DNA of 15,214 nucleotides, taken from contig CAMWKC010000024.1 of the NCBI GenBank assembly GCA_947174735.1, positions 1-15,214 of the forward strand. The letters are read 5' to 3'. Each line of letters begins with the position of its first letter. The stretch's first letter is position 1. Shown here in pieces: positions 1 through 9,749 of the stretch. The stretch comes from an uncultured Porphyromonadaceae bacterium (GTDB lineage Bacteria > Bacteroidota > Bacteroidia > Bacteroidales > Muribaculaceae). The notes under the pieces were generated by a model, which worked only from the letters and a program-made list of their open reading frames with translations, did not search any database and was not told where the DNA came from. A program made the translations under genes and the position numbers.

Positions 1-1445
1 GTGTCATATACTATCTGACCTCGACCGCCCGCAACTGGGATCTGCTGGCCGTGAAAGTAGAGGTGACTGACCGTAAGAATCCCATGATACACTCAGTGAG
101 CGACCTATGGAAGGTAGCTCTGTTCCAGGAACGCGAGGCTTTTGACTTCTACGGCATTAAATTCATAAACCATCCCGATATGCGTCGTTTCTTCCTGCGT
201 AATGACTGGGTAGGATATCCGCTGCGTAAGGATTATGACGCTGATCCTAAGCTGAACCCCGTGCGTATGGAAGATGAGAAGCATGAGGATGATACCGTAA
301 GCTTTGTAGAGGATGAGAACGGTAAAATAAAGAAGATACCGGGTAAGGTGTTTACTGAAGATGACTATGTGGTCAACTTCGGTCCGCAGCATCCGTCAAC
401 TCACGGTGTAATGCGTTTCCGTGCTGCCGTAGACGGCGAAATTATCAAGAAAGTAGACGTCGTATCGGGCTATATACATCGTGGCATCGAAAAACTGTGT
501 GAAGGCCTGACTTATCCGCAAATATTGCATTTCACCGACCGTATGGACTACATGTCGGCTCACCAGAACCGTCACTGTCTGTGTATGTGCATTGAGAAGG
601 CTCTGGGTCTTGAGGTGCCTCAGCGTGCGGTGGTAATACGTACGATGATGGATGAGCTGATGCGTATATCATCGCATCTTCTGGCTTTCGGATGTACTGC
701 TATGGACCTCGGCGCCACGACAGCTTTCTTCTACGGTTTCCGCGAACGTGAAATGGTACTCGATATCTTCGAGAAGACCTGTGGCGCCCGCATGTCGATG
801 AACTATAACGTTATAGGTGGTGTAATCGCTGATATCCATACTGACTTCGTTAAAGACGTTAAGGAGCTGATACGTATCATGCCCGATCGCATGAAAGAGT
901 ATCACAAAGTGTTCACCGGCAACGTTATAGCCATGAACCGTCTTAAAGGTGTGGGTATACTCAGCAAGGAAAATGCTATAAATTACGCTGTCACCGGCCC
1001 GAGCGGACGTGGCTCAGACTGGAGTTGCGATTGCCGTAAGAAGCATCCGTACGCTGCTTATCCAATGGTACAGTTCGAGGAAGTTCTGGAGAAAGGCTGT
1101 GATTCATACGCCCGCTATATGGTGCGCATGAGAGAGATAGAGGAAAGTGTACGTATACTCGAACAGCTTGTTGACCGTATTCCCGAAGGTCCGATACGTG
1201 CTCAGGTACCCAAAATCATCAAGTTACCGGCAGGCCGCTGGTATCAGCAGGTAGAGGCAAGCCGAGGCACATTCGGTGTCTATATCGAGAGCGACGGCCA
1301 GAAGAATCCCTACCGTGTGCATTTCCAGAGTCCGTGTTTCAACCTTGTAGGAGTTATGGACATCTGCTGTCAGGGCAATATGATAGCTGACCTTATAACT
1401 ATCGGCGCTGCTCTTGACTTCGTAATACCTGACATAGACCGCTAA
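1..1445 (+). CDS. nuoCD: NADH-quinone oxidoreductase subunit CD (fused NuoC-NuoD), 5' end missing
   Basis: This is the peripheral-arm subunit of complex I that lines the quinone pocket. The reading frame is open from base 3 with no stop, so the gene starts outside the window; the GTG at 51 is internal, because the 16 codons before it already read as NuoC. The NuoC part (to about base 240) has the family signature EREAFDFYGI, a conserved HPD and PLRKDYD. An acidic, charged linker at about 240-360 leads into NuoD. NuoD shows NFGPQHPSTHG, with the loop histidine at about base 402, GYIHRGIEK and TDRMDYMS; in solved homologues this His and Tyr contact the quinone headgroup. The end IPDIDR is the normal NuoD terminus. 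There are no [NiFe]-hydrogenase-type cysteine pairs, but CxCxC (about base 576) and CDC (about base 1026) occur inside NuoD. nuoH follows after 53 nt, with no nuoE, nuoF or nuoG between. The identification is firm; the full length is unknown. Confidence 0.97.
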   Translation, partial: VIYYLTSTARNWDLLAVKVEVTDRKNPMIHSVSDLWKVALFQEREAFDFYGIKFINHPDMRRFFLRNDWVGYPLRKDYDADPKLNPVRMEDEKHEDDTVSFVEDENGKIKKIPGKVFTEDDYVVNFGPQHPSTHGVMRFRAAVDGEIIKKVDVVSGYIHRGIEKLCEGLTYPQILHFTDRMDYMSAHQNRHCLCMCIEKALGLEVPQRAVVIRTMMDELMRISSHLLAFGCTAMDLGATTAFFYGFREREMVLDIFEKTCGARMSMNYNVIGGVIADIHTDFVKDVKELIRIMPDRMKEYHKVFTGNVIAMNRLKGVGILSKENAINYAVTGPSGRGSDWSCDCRKKHPYAAYPMVQFEEVLEKGCDSYARYMVRMREIEESVRILEQLVDRIPEGPIRAQVPKIIKLPAGRWYQQVEASRGTFGVYIESDGQKNPYRVHFQSPCFNLVGVMDICCQGNMIADLITIGAALDFVIPDIDR

Positions 1446-1498
1446 AAGGTCGAGAAAAATAAGAAACGACAATAAAACCCGAAAATAATCCATCCACT

Positions 1499-4145
<2,647 letters not shown>

Positions 4146-4150
4146 AGCAG

Positions 4151-4167
4151 CGGCCGCGATGCGGCCG
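4151..4167 (+). promoter_or_regulatory. GC-rich intercistronic hairpin after atpD
   Basis: CGGCCGC, a GAT loop and GCGGCCG form a perfect 7-bp all-GC stem 5 nt after the atpD stop codon. It is followed by an A/C-rich tract (ACAACCAAAACCAAAC), not a run of T, so it does not look like an intrinsic terminator. atpC begins 23 nt downstream. It may protect the 3' end of the atpD message segment from exonucleases or mark a processing site; that role is inferred from its position. Confidence 0.65.
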
Positions 4168-4190
4168 ACAACCAAAACCAAACATCATAT

Positions 4191-4427
4191 ATGACACTCG
4201 AAATAATATCGGCCCGTGAAGTGACGTTCAGCGGCGAGGCAGACTCAGTGACTCTGCCCGGAGCTCTGGGCAGCTTCACCGTGCTCAGAAACCACGCGCC
4301 GCTCATATCGGTGCTGACGGCGGGCAAGGTACGTTACCGTACCCCCGAAGGTGCTGAAAAGAGCGTGGAGATAAAAGGCGGTTTAGCCGATGTCGATGAC
4401 AATGTGGTGTCGGTGTGCATATACTAA
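4191..4427 (+). CDS. atpC: F1Fo ATP synthase subunit epsilon, short form (beta-sandwich domain only)
   Basis: Epsilon is part of the central rotor stalk, binding gamma and the c-ring. At 78 aa this is only the N-terminal beta-sandwich domain: MTLEIISAREVTFSGEADSV at the start, then the family stretches LPGALGSFTVLRNHAPLIS and KGGLADVDDNVVSV. E. coli epsilon is about 138 aa, and its C-terminal two-helix domain, which blocks ATP hydrolysis, is absent here. The stop codon is clean and atpB starts 12 nt later, so this is not a frameshifted longer gene: no helical remnant follows. Short epsilons are, as far as I recall, usual in Bacteroidetes and Chlorobi. The ATG at 4191 matches the family start. 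Control of wasteful hydrolysis must rest on another mechanism, such as MgADP inhibition; that is inference. Confidence 0.96.
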   Translation: MTLEIISAREVTFSGEADSVTLPGALGSFTVLRNHAPLISVLTAGKVRYRTPEGAEKSVEIKGGLADVDDNVVSVCIY

Positions 4428-4439
4428 GAGACAGAGAAG

Positions 4440-5723
4440 ATGACAAAGAAGCTAACATCATTACTTGTTCTGCTGGCGGCGTTGCTGATGTTGCCGCAGA
4501 CAGCCCTGGCCTCATCTCACGAGGAGGGCGGGGGAGAGGTGAACGTGAAGGAAGCCATCTTCCATCATCTCGGCGACGGCTACGGCTGGGAGGTACCTTT
4601 CAGCCATGTCTACCGCATACCGCTGCCCGTGATTGTACGTGCCGAAGACGGCAAGTGGTTCTGCTTCTCGTCGGGCAAACTGACTGAAGTGACAGTGTAC
4701 CGTGACGAGGCTACCGGCAAGGAAACCGAGCATCTGACTCCCGTGATTCACGAAGTGGAGCGCGATGGAAAGACTTACCGTTTCTGTATAGCTCATGAAA
4801 GCACACATAAGAATAAGGTAGTCGAAATCTTCCCTCTTACTCCGGCACAGGAAGCTGATGTCTATGCCATGACCGTAGCACAGGGTACACCCGGTGATCC
4901 TGTTTCTATCGTCGACGGTTATGTGAAATTCGATGGTGTTTACTATCGCGAATACAAGCCTTGGGACATATCAATAACTAAGAATGTACTCGCTCTTTTC
5001 ATTGCTACGATTATTGTCACTCTGATGGTGATGAGCGTGGTGAGATGGTACGCACGCAAAGGTTTCAAGGCTCCCCGCAAGGGTCTGGGCTTCATGGAGA
5101 TGCTGATAGATTTTATCTATACAGGTGTCATCAAGGCTACTTTAGGAGACAAAGCGAAGAAATTTGCTCCTTTCCTGCTGACATGTTTCTTCTTCATACT
5201 GGTGCTTAACCTGTTGGGTCTGATAGTTATCTTCCCGGGCGGAGCCAACCTGACTGGTAATATCGCTGTAACACTTGTATTGGCGCTGATGACGTTCGTA
5301 ATCACCAACGTACTTGGCACCAAACACTACTGGAAAGAAATATTCTGGCCCGATGTGCCTTTATTCCTGAAGTTTCCGCTGCCTATCATGCAGCTTATCG
5401 AGATATTCGGTATCTTCACCAAGCCTGCAGCTCTGTGTATCCGACTTTTCGCTAATATGATGGGCGGTCACATGATAGTGATAACTCTGGTTATGATTAT
5501 CTTTATCTTTGCCGCCTTCGGTGCGGCGGTAGCCGGAAGCTCGGTGGTTGTATCGATACTGTTCACGATCTTTATGCTTGCGCTTGATGTGCTGGTAAGC
5601 TTTATACAGGCCTACGTGTTCACACTGCTTTCGACTATGTTTATAGCCATGGGTCAGGAAGACGGCCATCATCATAAAGACGGTGAAGCTATGAAGGTAG
5701 CAGGTGACGATATAGCCGTCTGA
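4440..5723 (+). CDS. atpB: F1Fo ATP synthase subunit a, with signal peptide and long periplasmic N-terminal extension
   Basis: This is the stator channel subunit of Fo, which carries protons to and from the c-ring. At 427 aa it is far longer than the E. coli protein (271 aa). Residues 1-24 look like a signal peptide (KK, a leucine-rich core, then ALAS). Residues about 25-175 form an extracytoplasmic region containing AIFHHLGDGYGWEVPF and IPLPVI, followed by an insertion rich in charged residues. The membrane part begins at SITKNVLALF (about 178). The essential arginine is R334 in LCIRLFANMMGGHM, and Q390 in SFIQAYVFTLLSTMF matches the conserved E. coli Gln252. The tail is histidine-rich (GHHHKDGE, about 409-416). 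ATG 4440 is the only start that keeps the signal peptide; its short leader GAGACAGAGAAG is purine-rich. No atpI-like gene precedes it. Confidence 0.97.
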   Translation: MTKKLTSLLVLLAALLMLPQTALASSHEEGGGEVNVKEAIFHHLGDGYGWEVPFSHVYRIPLPVIVRAEDGKWFCFSSGKLTEVTVYRDEATGKETEHLTPVIHEVERDGKTYRFCIAHESTHKNKVVEIFPLTPAQEADVYAMTVAQGTPGDPVSIVDGYVKFDGVYYREYKPWDISITKNVLALFIATIIVTLMVMSVVRWYARKGFKAPRKGLGFMEMLIDFIYTGVIKATLGDKAKKFAPFLLTCFFFILVLNLLGLIVIFPGGANLTGNIAVTLVLALMTFVITNVLGTKHYWKEIFWPDVPLFLKFPLPIMQLIEIFGIFTKPAALCIRLFANMMGGHMIVITLVMIIFIFAAFGAAVAGSSVVVSILFTIFMLALDVLVSFIQAYVFTLLSTMFIAMGQEDGHHHKDGEAMKVAGDDIAV

Positions 5724-5801
5724 CACATACAGTGACAGCAGAACAAAAACGAAACGAAATAAAAACAAAACAATAACACAACACTCAAAAAACTCAGAAC
5801 T
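5724..5801 (+). promoter_or_regulatory. A/C-rich untranslated leader of atpE
   Basis: The 78 nt between atpB and atpE contain, by hand count, 46 A, 18 C, 7 G and 7 T. There is no self-complementary stretch and no Shine-Dalgarno sequence. In Bacteroidetes, which largely initiate without Shine-Dalgarno pairing, A-rich unstructured leaders favour initiation. This is the longest hairpin-free leader in the array and sits before the gene needed in the largest amount, so a role as a translational enhancer is plausible. That function is inference. Confidence 0.5.
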
Positions 5802-6047
5802 ATGTTATCAATGATTTTAGCAGCAGTGGCACCGTTAGCAGCTCTCGGTGCAGCATTAGGTGCCGGTGTGGCAGCAATCGGTGCAGGCATGGGTATCGGT
5901 AAGATCGGAAGCTCAGCCATGGAGGCTATCGCCCGTCAGCCCGAAGCAGCCGGCGACATCCGTTCGAGCATGATTGTGATAGCCGCCCTCGTGGAAGGTG
6001 TGGCCCTCTTCGCTGTGATTGTAGCAGCTCTTGCCCTGTTCCTCTAA
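5802..6047 (+). CDS. atpE: F1Fo ATP synthase subunit c (proteolipid)
   Basis: This protein forms the rotating c-ring in the membrane, in many copies per enzyme. Its 81 aa make the expected two-helix hairpin: helix 1 (about 5-35) with glycine/alanine packing (AALGAALGAGVAAIGAGMGIG), a polar loop containing ARQPEA (44-49), and helix 2 (about 55-80) with the ion-carrying carboxylate E65 in AALVEGVALF. In Na+-type rings such as that of Ilyobacter a Gln in helix 1 and a Ser-Thr pair after the glutamate bind sodium. The aligned positions here are Ile33, Gly66 and Val67, so proton coupling is predicted. Start ATG 5802 is preferred; ATG 5811 would remove three residues and cannot be excluded. The gene has a long A/C-rich leader and is followed by a GC hairpin. 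Confidence 0.98.
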   Translation: MLSMILAAVAPLAALGAALGAGVAAIGAGMGIGKIGSSAMEAIARQPEAAGDIRSSMIVIAALVEGVALFAVIVAALALFL

Positions 6048-6050
6048 AAA

Positions 6051-6070
6051 GCCCCGGCAGCAGCCGCGGC
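6051..6070 (+). promoter_or_regulatory. GC-rich intercistronic hairpin after atpE
   Basis: GCCCCGGC pairs with GCCGCGGC across an AGCA loop: seven GC pairs with one C-C mismatch (6054/6067). It starts 4 nt after the atpE stop codon, and the rest of the 73-nt gap to atpF is A/C-rich with no T-tract. It resembles the hairpins after atpD and atpA. A role in stabilising or separating the atpE message is inferred from this placement. Confidence 0.6.
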
Positions 6071-6120
6071 CACGAGAGAATAGTAACCAACACAATCAAA
6101 ACCAACACAAATAATAGATA

Positions 6121-6615
6121 ATGGAACTATTCACGCCTGATTTCGGCTTGGTGTTCTGGATGTTCATAGCCTTCGCAGTGCTGTTCGTAGTTTTAGCTAT
6201 ATGGGGATGGCCTGTGATACTGAAGAATATGGACGCCCGTGCCGACACAATCGACAACGGAGTTGAGTATGCCCGGCAAGCCAAGGAGCAGCTTGACAAT
6301 GCACGTGCCGAAGCCAGCAAATACATGGAGGAAGCACGTCAGCGTCAGGCCGAAATGTTGCGTGAGGCAGCGCAGATGAAGACCCAGATCATCGAAGAGG
6401 CCAAGAACGAGGCGAGCCTCGAGGCCCAGAAGGTCATGGACGCTGCCAAAGTGTCGATAGAACAGTCACGCAAGGAAGCCGAGCTTCAGTTTAGAAACGA
6501 AGTAAGCAAGTTCTCAATCGATATTGCCGAGAAGATGGTGCGTCGTCAGATGAAGAGCGACGAGGCCCAGAAGGAACTTGTGAACAAATTGTTGGACGAA
6601 ATTGAGAAGAACTAA
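6121..6615 (+). CDS. atpF: F1Fo ATP synthase subunit b
   Basis: This is the peripheral stalk subunit that holds F1 against Fo, normally a dimer. The 164 aa fit the family. One membrane helix at about residues 8-33 (FGLVFWMFIAFAVLFVVLAI) is followed by WPVILKNMDAR, a typical membrane-proximal motif, then a long highly charged alpha-helical coiled coil (about 38-150) rich in Ala, Glu, Lys and Gln. The end, EKMVRRQMKSDEAQKELVNKL, resembles the delta-binding tip of other b subunits. Only one b gene is present, and there is no b-prime. ATG 6121 directly follows an A/C-rich leader without a Shine-Dalgarno sequence. atpH starts 3 nt after the stop codon, which suggests translational coupling. Confidence 0.97.
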   Translation: MELFTPDFGLVFWMFIAFAVLFVVLAIWGWPVILKNMDARADTIDNGVEYARQAKEQLDNARAEASKYMEEARQRQAEMLREAAQMKTQIIEEAKNEASLEAQKVMDAAKVSIEQSRKEAELQFRNEVSKFSIDIAEKMVRRQMKSDEAQKELVNKLLDEIEKN

Positions 6616-6618
6616 GCG

Positions 6619-7164
6619 ATGAACAACGGTCTAATACCCCACCGCTACGCCAAGGCACTCTATAAATACGCACAGGAACAGGGTAAAGCCCATGAGGTGT
6701 ATGATGAGATGCTGGCAGTGGTGAAGTCGTTTCAAGACAACCCCGGCCTGCAGCGGGTGCTTTCAAATCCGAACGTCAGCAACGACGACAAGAAGAAGCT
6801 GCTCGAGTCGGCGGCGGGCGCTCTGGTAGAAGACGATTACCGTCGGTTTGTATGGCTCATTCTGGCACATGGCCGCGAAGAGTTCGCATACCAGATGGCG
6901 TTGGCATATCGTGATATCTACCGCAAGGCCAATCATATCGCACAGGTGACTATCACAACGGCGACCGAACTGGGCGACGCGGAGATGGAAAAACTCAAGA
7001 AGGTAGTCAGCGGAGCTTACAAGGACTGCAGTCTGGAATACAGCCTGCGGGTCAATCCCGACCTAATCGGCGGCTTTGTCATCGATGTGGATAACGTGCG
7101 CATGGATGCCTCGCTAAGCAACGAAATCGAACAGTTACGTCAAAACCTATTAAGAAGCAATTGA
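6619..7164 (+). CDS. atpH: F1Fo ATP synthase subunit delta
   Basis: Delta (the OSCP homologue) caps the F1 head and links it to subunit b. The 181 aa match the usual length. The N-terminal helical domain starts with [18 protein letters not shown], the classic RYAxAL signature of the family, and includes [21 protein letters not shown]. The C-terminal part has [19 protein letters not shown] and [14 protein letters not shown], corresponding to the conserved GG(F/I) motif near the end, and finishes with an EQLRQNLL helix. It is packed tightly between atpF (3-nt gap) and atpA (4-nt gap), so coupled translation is likely. No Shine-Dalgarno sequence precedes the ATG. Confidence 0.97.
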   Translation: MNNGLIPHRYAKALYKYAQEQGKAHEVYDEMLAVVKSFQDNPGLQRVLSNPNVSNDDKKKLLESAAGALVEDDYRRFVWLILAHGREEFAYQMALAYRDIYRKANHIAQVTITTATELGDAEMEKLKKVVSGAYKDCSLEYSLRVNPDLIGGFVIDVDNVRMDASLSNEIEQLRQNLLRSN

Positions 7165-7168
7165 ACAG

Positions 7169-8752
7169 ATGCTTAATCCAAGCGAATTATCAGATGTTTT
7201 AAAACAGCAGCTTGCCGATATTGACTCAAAGGTAAAATTTGAGGAGACCGGCACAGTGCTCAATGTCGGTGACGGTGTTGCACACGTCTACGGCCTTGAC
7301 AATGTGCGCTCGAACGAGCTGGTGGAATTTGAGAACGGCGTTAAGGGCGTGGCCCTCAACCTTGAGGAAAGCAACGTCGGCGTCGTACTGCTCAACGATG
7401 TAAATAAAGTCACTGAGAACATGACCGTGCGGCGCACCGGTGAGATTGCTTCTATACCAGTAGGTGAAGGACTGCTCGGCCGTGTAATCAATATCCTCGG
7501 CGAACCTATCGACGGCAAAGGGCCTATCGAGGGTGAGCTGATACGCCTGCCGCTTGAACGTAAGGCTCCCGGTGTAATATTTCGCTCGCCGGTTAACCAG
7601 CCGTTACAGACAGGTCTTAAGGCTGTCGATGCCATGATTCCTATCGGTCGCGGACAGCGTGAGCTTATTATCGGCGACCGTCAGATCGGTAAGACTGCTA
7701 TAGCTGTTGATACCATCATCAACCAGCGCCAGAATTTCCTGGCCGGCATGCCGGTGTATTGTATCTACGTGGCTATAGGTCAGAAAGCCTCATCAGTAGC
7801 TGCCCTTGTGCACACTCTTGAGAAGTATGGCGCTCTGGAGTATACCTGCGTTGTTGCAGCTACCGCTGCCGACTCGGCCTCTATGCGCTATTGGGCACCG
7901 TTTGCCGGCGTAGCCATAGGAGAATACTTCCGCGACACCGGTCGCGATGCCCTCATCGTCTATGATGACCTTTCAAAGCAGGCAGTGGCATACCGTGAGA
8001 TTTCACTGGTACTTAAGCGTCCTTCGGGTCGTGAGGCATATCCCGGTGATATTTTCTATCTGCACTCGCGTCTGCTCGAACGTGCCGCTAAAATCATCGA
8101 TGACCAGGAAGTAGCCGAAAAGATGAACGACCTTCCCGCTGTGCTCAAGCCTATGGTGAAGGGTGGTGGTTCACTGACAGCACTGCCTATTATCGAGACC
8201 CAGGCAGGTGACGTATCGGCTTACATTCCTACGAATGTTATTTCGATTACCGACGGTCAGATATTCCTTGAGACAGCCCTTTTCAACCAGGGTATTCGTC
8301 CGGCTATCAACGTAGGTATATCAGTGTCACGTGTAGGTGGTAACGCCCAGATTAAGTCGATGAAGAAAGTGGCCGGTACACTTAAGATAGCCCAGGCCCA
8401 GTTCCGCGAACTTGAATCATTTACCAAGTTCGGCGGCGACATCGACCCTGTGACCGCCAAAGTGATAGACCGTGGCCGTAAGAACCAGCAACTTCTGATA
8501 CAGCCACAGTATCAGCCCTGGCCTGTAGAGAATCAGATAGCTGTAATCTATTGCGGTGTGAACGGACTGCTCGAAAATGTACCTATCGACAAGGTGGAGG
8601 AATTCGAGAAACTGTTCTTGCAGCTTGTTAAAGCCAAATATCAGAAAGAAGTACTTGACCAGCTTAAAGCCGGTCAGCTTACTGACGATGTTCAGGCTAA
8701 GCTGCGTGAATGCGCCGCTGAAATATCAGCCCGATACATGACCAAGGCATAA
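7169..8752 (+). CDS. atpA: F1Fo ATP synthase subunit alpha
   Basis: Alpha is the non-catalytic nucleotide-binding subunit of F1, three copies alternating with beta. At 527 aa it is slightly longer than E. coli alpha (513). The N-terminal beta barrel has [17 protein letters not shown]. Walker A is GDRQIGKT (169-176), and [10 protein letters not shown] follows. [16 protein letters not shown] (about 261-276) contains Walker [12 protein letters not shown] includes R388, aligned with the arginine finger (E. coli Arg376) that completes the beta active site. A slightly longer loop than in E. coli lies at about 310-335, before [12 protein letters not shown]. The start [15 protein letters not shown] gives the short helix that binds delta. 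The longest gap of the window (103 nt, with a large hairpin) follows before atpG. Confidence 0.99.
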   Translation: MLNPSELSDVLKQQLADIDSKVKFEETGTVLNVGDGVAHVYGLDNVRSNELVEFENGVKGVALNLEESNVGVVLLNDVNKVTENMTVRRTGEIASIPVGEGLLGRVINILGEPIDGKGPIEGELIRLPLERKAPGVIFRSPVNQPLQTGLKAVDAMIPIGRGQRELIIGDRQIGKTAIAVDTIINQRQNFLAGMPVYCIYVAIGQKASSVAALVHTLEKYGALEYTCVVAATAADSASMRYWAPFAGVAIGEYFRDTGRDALIVYDDLSKQAVAYREISLVLKRPSGREAYPGDIFYLHSRLLERAAKIIDDQEVAEKMNDLPAVLKPMVKGGGSLTALPIIETQAGDVSAYIPTNVISITDGQIFLETALFNQGIRPAINVGISVSRVGGNAQIKSMKKVAGTLKIAQAQFRELESFTKFGGDIDPVTAKVIDRGRKNQQLLIQPQYQPWPVENQIAVIYCGVNGLLENVPIDKVEEFEKLFLQLVKAKYQKEVLDQLKAGQLTDDVQAKLRECAAEISARYMTKA

Positions 8753-8774
8753 GCCTAACCAAAACCAAACCAAG

Positions 8775-8821
8775 CCGCACGGGTGTCCGGAGAGCTGAAT
8801 AAACTTCGGACACCGGTGCGG
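8775..8821 (+). promoter_or_regulatory. Long stem-loop between atpA and atpG
   Basis: The left arm CCGCACGGGTGTCCGGAG (8775-8792) pairs with the right arm CTTCGGACACCGGTGCGG (8804-8821), giving 16 Watson-Crick pairs, one G-U pair (8790/8806) and one G-G mismatch (8781/8815) around an 11-nt A-rich loop. It is the strongest structure seen in the array. The next bases (AGATTTCTGACAAACC) hold only three T in a row, so a full intrinsic terminator is unlikely. Partial attenuation, 3'-end protection of the atpA message or RNA cleavage are possible roles. The 14-mer AACCAAAACCAAAC just upstream (8757-8770) also occurs in the atpD-atpC gap. Confidence 0.75.
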
Positions 8822-8855
8822 AGATTTCTGACAAACCAAATCATCAACACAACAC

Positions 8856-9749
8856 ATGGCCACCCTCAGGGAACTAAAGACGCGAATAGGCTCGGTGGCG
8901 TCGAGTGAGAAAATCACCGGCGCAATGAAAATGATATCTTCGGCAAAGGTACACAAGTATGAGTCGGAGTTACGCCAGCTGTTGCCCTTCAAGAACCAGA
9001 TAAAACGTATCATGGGTCACATACTGGCCACAGGCGAGAATTTCAATTCGCCCCTGACCGAGACACGCGATGTGCACACCGTAGGCGTAGTGGTGTACGG
9101 CAGTGACGACGGACTCTGCGGCGCCTATAATATCAATATCTTTAAGCACCTCCTCATAGAGCTTAATCATCTGCGTGAGCAGTATGGCGACACGGTCCGC
9201 TTTATTATATATCCGGTAGGCCGTAAAGTGACACGTGCTGTCTCACATATACAGCAGCAGGGTATCGAAATGCGTCTGGCTGACGGAGTAGACTCAAAAA
9301 TGGATGCCACGACTGTCAGCAACTTCACCGAACGTCTGCGTAAGGAATTTCTTGAAGGCAGCGTCGATATGGTGGAAGTCGTATATATGCGCTATGTCTC
9401 CATGAGCCGTCAGATACCCACCAGTGACCAGATATTTCCGGTAGATCATAAGGCTCTGAGCGGAGAACAACTAACCGATAAGGCACAGGCCAACCAGCTT
9501 TATATTTTCGAGCCTGACGCCAACAGCATCTTCAATGAGGTCCTGCCGATGTTCGTGCTTTCGACTATGCAGGAGATAACCATCGAGAACCGTGCCTCGG
9601 AACAGGCTGCGCGTGTGATGGCCATGCAGAGTGCTAACGACAACGCTAAGAAGCTGCTCGAAAGCCTGCGGCTTGAGTATAATAAGCTTCGTCAGCAAAG
9701 CATCACCACCGAACTCCTTGACATCCTCGGAGGTCAGGTGGAACGATAA
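8856..9749 (+). CDS. atpG: F1Fo ATP synthase subunit gamma
   Basis: Gamma is the rotating shaft that passes through the alpha-beta hexamer. The 297 aa are near the usual length (about 287-290). The N-terminal coiled-coil helix reads LRELKTRIGSVASSEKITGA followed by MKMISSAKV, and the Rossmann-like middle contains GSDDGLCGAYN, equivalent to the family's SDRGLCGGFN. The C-terminal helix carries the PROSITE-type signature ENRASEQAARVMAMQSANDN and then LEYNKLRQQSITTELLDI. ATG 8856 gives the canonical MATLRELKTRIG start. It is the last ATP synthase gene; nuoI starts 43 nt later. No terminator is seen after it, so transcription probably continues into the second half of the complex I genes. Confidence 0.98.
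   Translation: MATLRELKTRIGSVASSEKITGAMKMISSAKVHKYESELRQLLPFKNQIKRIMGHILATGENFNSPLTETRDVHTVGVVVYGSDDGLCGAYNINIFKHLLIELNHLREQYGDTVRFIIYPVGRKVTRAVSHIQQQGIEMRLADGVDSKMDATTVSNFTERLRKEFLEGSVDMVEVVYMRYVSMSRQIPTSDQIFPVDHKALSGEQLTDKAQANQLYIFEPDANSIFNEVLPMFVLSTMQEITIENRASEQAARVMAMQSANDNAKKLLESLRLEYNKLRQQSITTELLDILGGQVER

Noticed and set aside
51..53. GTG at 51 as the start of nuoCD
   Set aside because: The frame is open to the left edge and the upstream codons read as NuoC (YYLTSTARNWDLLA), so the gene is truncated by the window.
4151..4167. Intrinsic terminator after atpD
   Set aside because: The stem is followed by A/C-rich sequence without a T-run, and the next operon gene begins 23 nt later.
5802..6047. 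Sodium-translocating ATP synthase
   Set aside because: The c subunit lacks the Gln and Ser-Thr ligands of Na+ rings.
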